Assembly: GCF_963678975.1 (NCBI RefSeq)
Contig: NC_089284.1
Span: 2,756,001 to 2,820,000 of the forward strand
Reading direction: 5' to 3'
Source: Dysidea avara
Lineage: Eukaryota; Porifera; Demospongiae; Dictyoceratida; Dysideidae
DNA: 64,000 bases
The notes below the pieces were generated by a model. It was not told the origin of the DNA. It worked only from the letters and a program-made list of their open reading frames with translations, and did no database searches. Below, piece by piece: positions 61,701-64,000 of this stretch. Position 1 is the first letter of the stretch; every line of letters begins with the position of its first letter. A program made the position numbers and the translations under genes.

Positions 61701-63807
61701 ATCGAGTTACGCTTGTCTGAAGGCATCAGTCAGTCAGTTACTTACTCAGTCAGTAGAAAATTCCGTTAAATAAATAATTTTTAAAATTCCGTAGCAACTT
61801 GTTGAAAGCGTTTCGGGTCGATCTGAAAGCTTGTTTGGGCTTAGTTTCACCTAACCAATACTGCGTGATCGTTGTTAGTAACGTTGTGGGACTCTTCTAT
61901 TGTACTTTTAAAAGTACTTGTGCCCACACAGTTTTTGCCAATTATCAGTTGTAACTTCCCCAGCTCAGATCAAACTAACCTGCACTATTTATATATCTGT
62001 TATACTACTGTCTTCCTTGCTCCTGACAACATGGTTTCATTTAGAAAGACAGTCTCAACAAACCTGAGGTGAAGTAAACTTGTGCTCCATTATCCAATAG
62101 CACGTGTACATTTTCTGCCCCGCAGAAGTGACTACTGTGACATCAGGTGTTACCTCTCTATAGTGGCATAATGAAAAGTAACGAAATTATTAAGAGACAG
62201 TTTTCGCATATTCCACTGTTCATCTTCAGCATTTAGAAGTGGGCTACAGGTGCCCTAACGGTGCTTACTAGCAAGACTCCATAAATCCAACCATAGAATG
62301 TGCAAAAACCAAAAATAAGTCAGTCCAGTAGTCCATTCCAGTGTTCCAGTTCAGTATTCCAGTCCAATGAATAGTAATGCCCAATTTAATAATAGCTAAC
62401 CTAGTCAATCAACTATGTTTCAGCTATCTATTTATCTATATTTTGCAGATAGCTGAAACATGGTCTGACCATTAAAGTATACTGTCAAAGATGACCCCAA
62501 TTATTTCTGACTGTCCACCATATGCGAAGGTGGTGAAGAATACAAATAAACAAACATCTGGTGGTGAAGAAGGAGGCAACTTAGATCTGGACCAAAACTA
62601 CATTTCTAAACATTAATTATAAGCTGCATTTTGCTTTCCTTAATCCAAACTACAAATTGAGACAAATCACTTAACATATTCTACTGGACAACAGCTTGAG
62701 TGATTCCTGAGCAAATAAAAAGCTGTATCATTGGCAAACTGAAGCAAGTAATTTGTGCTGACATCTTATTCACATAGCCTACACCAAGAACAATAAGGGA
62801 CCCAAAGCATAGTCTCGTGTTGCCAAACCAATACGTGCCAGGTGCTTATCGATATCCTGATTATAAGCGCCGGCTGTATTTGGTCTGGTGACATTACGAC
62901 CCATTACCAGTTCAGTAGCGCAGCATATGGTGCACAAGCAATTAGTATAAATGGCATGCGTATTCGTGGGGTTTACCTCTGTTTGGTCTGGCAACGCGAG
63001 ACTACCCAAAAGGACCCAAAGCACTGGTCAGAAAGCAGTTGCTTTGTTACTCGTTAGTATGCCTTTATGCCACAATACAGCACTATTCATGTTGTAAATT
63101 TGTGAGAATATAGTTTTGCTGAAATTTATTGGTACAGTAAAACCAAAATAGCCATCTTTTGGGACCAAAGAATGTGACCTCATATTTAGGTGGTTTTTAA
63201 TAACATATTTGTGTACAAGTAAATCTTATACCTACTTATCATGCTCACTATAAAGAGGTGGTCTTATTTAAGGAGAGTGCATATGCTTTCATTGTGGTGT
63301 TACAATGTAACTGATACACTCCCCAGCATTGTTAGTTAGTTTGACTGCCATTTTATTTTCTGTTGCATAACCACATGCTACTTCAGTGTTTCAATATCTA
63401 TAATTTCCTTTGTTGTCTAGCAACTGTCTTCTGGATGATGTGACCAAAGATGGTCAAACAACTAAAGGTGATGATCGTTTGATAAGCTCTGTTGCAAGGG
63501 AGGCTGTTTCAAAGGAAGAACAATTAGACCATGCTGATATGGTGCAAATGTTGAATGATCTGCAGAGTTTTACTAAGAGGTACAATATATGTATATGGTG
63601 TATTGTGTATGGTGGGTGAGGTGCACACGTTTATTTGTATGGCAAAACGTGTGTAGTATATCTGTTGTGTGTAAGGTGATATGCCTTTTTTTTGTCAGGA
63701 ATGAACAGGAGGAGAAAGACACAAGTGATCCTTTACTTGAAGAGGAAGCGAGTACCATTCAAGATTCCTCCACAGAACAACCTACCAACACACTAATAAT
63801 GACATGA
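55747..63807 (+). CDS. MRPS23: Mitochondrial small ribosomal subunit protein mS23-like
   Basis: Five exons (55747-55787, 55838-55979, 56187-56269, 63421-63579, 63699-63807) total 534 nt, 177 residues (human 190), all phase-consistent. The N-terminus MSSRALHHGTILYRMQRLVQ, AGIVPRTPKWMAVVEAFPPL and PTPV matches the start of mS23 (RxxxLVRAGVL...PLWFDVYDAFPP). The middle and the acidic C-terminus (NEQEEKDTSDPLLEEE) are less conserved. Intron 3 is 7.15 kb and holds a Crypton-like gene and many repeats, so an extra exon inside it cannot be excluded, though the flanking phases fit. An alternative ATG in another frame at 55770 gives no match. Confidence 0.7.
56161..56183. repeat. (TA)n microsatellite next to an acceptor
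   Basis: About eleven TA units end three bases before the AG acceptor of exon 3 of the mS23-like gene, which leaves a poor pyrimidine tract. Confidence 0.9.
56417..56822. mobile_element. MITE with TACAGTGAAACCT ends
   Basis: Left TACAGTGAAACCTTGTTAA and right GAGGTTTCACTGTA are inverted repeats about 400 bp apart. The right interior has repeated GAGGTGGCC phrases, as in the 18917-19095 family. Lies in mS23 intron 3. Confidence 0.7.
56957..57245. mobile_element. Copy of the 30.2-kb MITE with poly-G and poly-C runs
   Basis: It shares GTTGCAGTATAGATTGGCAT and TTAGGCTGTTTTTCAAGCC with 30201-30484 and ends AGTTCTAGAGTCACCACTG. G and C homopolymers of more than 15 bases lie inside and may be assembly-sensitive. 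Confidence 0.65.
57355..57480. repeat. Hairpin-bearing dispersed repeat
   Basis: TTGATTGATTGATTTAGACT is followed by CTCCTGCATTTGGC ... CATGCAGGAG, a stem-loop similar in layout to the repeats at 30.6 and 45.5 kb. Confidence 0.45.
58025..58150. repeat. Left arm of a 4.3-kb-spaced inverted repeat
   Basis: TACTGGACTGACATATTTTTGG, CACATTCTATGGTTGGATTT and CTAGTAAGCACC with GGGCACCTGCAGCCC pair with the right arm at 62198-62330. The Crypton-like gene lies between the arms. Confidence 0.8.
59084..60700 (-). pseudogene. Crypton-type tyrosine recombinase gene, decayed
   Basis: The reverse strand opens with a Cys/Ser-rich leader (MTEDYKQCPGNSPFC), then NTAKNTSWAVRVFNEWIQQ and a core-binding-like region (YPPKTLYQILCGLLRYLRQ). 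The catalytic half follows: VITTEDENNLWKSG, FYYVGKVCCLRGGE (first Arg), HGSKNHNGGFYQLD, and TGHRSLKALQQYEKASS, which holds the late His-x-x-Arg-like box and the Tyr. This is the DUF3504-type tyrosine recombinase of Crypton DNA transposons, from which animal ZMYM, QRICH1 and KCTD1 segments derive. The gene is in at least three to four frame segments, so it is not functional as read. It is antisense inside mS23 intron 3. No terminal repeats are expected for Cryptons. Confidence 0.8.
60956..61132. mobile_element. MITE with ACACAGAAAAATTTGGAATTT ends
   Basis: Left GTACACAGAAAAATTTGGAA and right TTCCAAATTTTTCTGTGTAC are exact inverted repeats. The element lies just inside the left member of the direct repeat pair. 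Confidence 0.88.
61160..61850 (+). repeat. Repeat module with an internal ~90-bp direct duplication
   Basis: AAGTGAAGTAT..CATTACGCTTCGTTG, CTATGTTCAACC and TCAAGAACTGTT occur at about 61220-61300 and again at about 61378-61460. A short frame after it (TLFAVSKDEWDTKEDTG) is open, but no protein family is recognised. The tail has CAGTCAGTCAGT-type simple repeats. Confidence 0.6.
62198..62330. repeat. Right arm of the 4.3-kb-spaced inverted repeat
   Basis: This is the reverse complement, at roughly 85 percent by eye, of 58025-58150. Small insertions in both arms suggest some age. Confidence 0.8.
62811..63004. mobile_element. MITE of the TAGTCTCGTG family
   Basis: Left TAGTCTCGTGTTGCCAAACC and right GGTCTGGCAACGCGAGACTA are inverted. 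The same ends define the nested MULE-type MITE at 32958-33399. GGACCCAAAGCA occurs just before the left end and again about ten bases after the right end. Confidence 0.75.
63130..63310. mobile_element. Decayed MITE, CAGTGGAACCTGT-related
   Basis: TACAGTAAAACCAAAATAGCC and the following GAGGTGGTCTTATTTAAGG resemble the interior and end of the 18917-19095 family. The right end is degraded. Confidence 0.4.
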
Positions 63808-63868
63808 TTACTTAGTACCTCTGAATAGCTGATCACAGTGTTTGTAATTGACAACTCAGTGAGAAAAC

Positions 63869-64000
63869 AGTGGAATCTGGTAAAGGTGGTCACCTTGGAC
63901 CAAAGGTTGCCGGCTGCTTTAGATTTGTGTATAAATTTCTCTTGGCCTTTATAGAGAGGTGGCCTTTCTATACATGTGACTGTTAAGACAGGTTCCCACT
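63869..64000. mobile_element. MITE of the CAGTGGAACCTGT family, right end at the window edge
   Basis: It begins CAGTGGAATCTGGTAAAGG and reaches ACAGGTTCCCACT at the last bases of the window. The interior GTCACCTTGGACCAAAGG and GAGGTGGCC phrases match the family. Confidence 0.65.

Larger units (their letters stand above)
60842..61994. repeat. Direct repeat pair of about 114 bp, 1.04 kb apart
   Basis: 60842-60955 and 61881-61994 both run from TTGTGGGACTCTTCTATTGT through TGCCCACACAGTTTTTGCCA to CTAACCTGCACTATTTATA with few differences. The spacer contains a MITE and a further repeated module. Confidence 0.9.

Overview
The window looks like nuclear DNA of an early-branching animal, most likely a demosponge; this is inferred from style and not tested. 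It is AT-rich. Genes are split by many short GT-AG introns, several near 50-60 nt. The housekeeping set is that of an animal (COQ5, DYNLL, DENR, C1QBP/p32, PP1, PRKRIP1, mS23). The space between is packed with small terminal-inverted-repeat elements, tRNA-derived SINEs, LINE scraps and microsatellites.

Layout. 1-1.7 kb: LINE scrap, SINE copies and a GT-rich tandem repeat. 1.7-9.0 kb (+): a many-exon gene encoding a KDZ-family transposase-like protein with all three candidate catalytic acidic residues. 10.2-16.3 kb (-): a second many-exon gene, convergent with the first, with a Cys-rich segment, a weakly MADS-like segment and a C-terminal CXXC zinc finger. Near its 3' end each gene carries an array of one and the same ~83-bp unit. 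Each unit holds a complete splice acceptor, a 30-nt in-phase mini-exon (Ser/Thr/Ala-rich) and a splice donor, with 13 units in the KDZ gene and about 25 in the CXXC gene. The two arrays therefore form a large inverted repeat. This is the most unusual feature of the window. 17.7-22.2 kb: element-rich DNA with one fossil LTR-retrotransposon scrap and several MITEs.

22.7-35.6 kb: two tandem, complete seven-exon COQ5 copies (ubiquinone C-methyltransferase). A 487-bp hAT element with an 8-bp target duplication sits in intron 2 of the first copy. The second copy preserves the matching empty site, so the insertion came after the duplication or affected only one copy. Intron 2 of the second copy holds a Mutator-like element with a second one nested in it, both with 9-bp target duplications. 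35.6-45.2 kb: dynein light chain (-), DENR (+), p32/C1QBP (-). 47.7-53.8 kb: PP1 catalytic subunit (+). 54.0-55.7 kb: PRKRIP1 (-). 55.7-63.8 kb: a mitochondrial ribosomal protein mS23-like gene (+), whose start codon lies only 52 bases from that of PRKRIP1 and whose third intron (7.1 kb) holds a decayed Crypton-type tyrosine-recombinase gene.

Most host genes are arranged as divergent or convergent pairs. Exon maps for COQ5 (both copies), DENR, PP1, PRKRIP1 and mS23 were checked by reading phase and close to whole codon numbers. The 5' ends of the KDZ and CXXC genes and the first two exons of C1QBP are uncertain.
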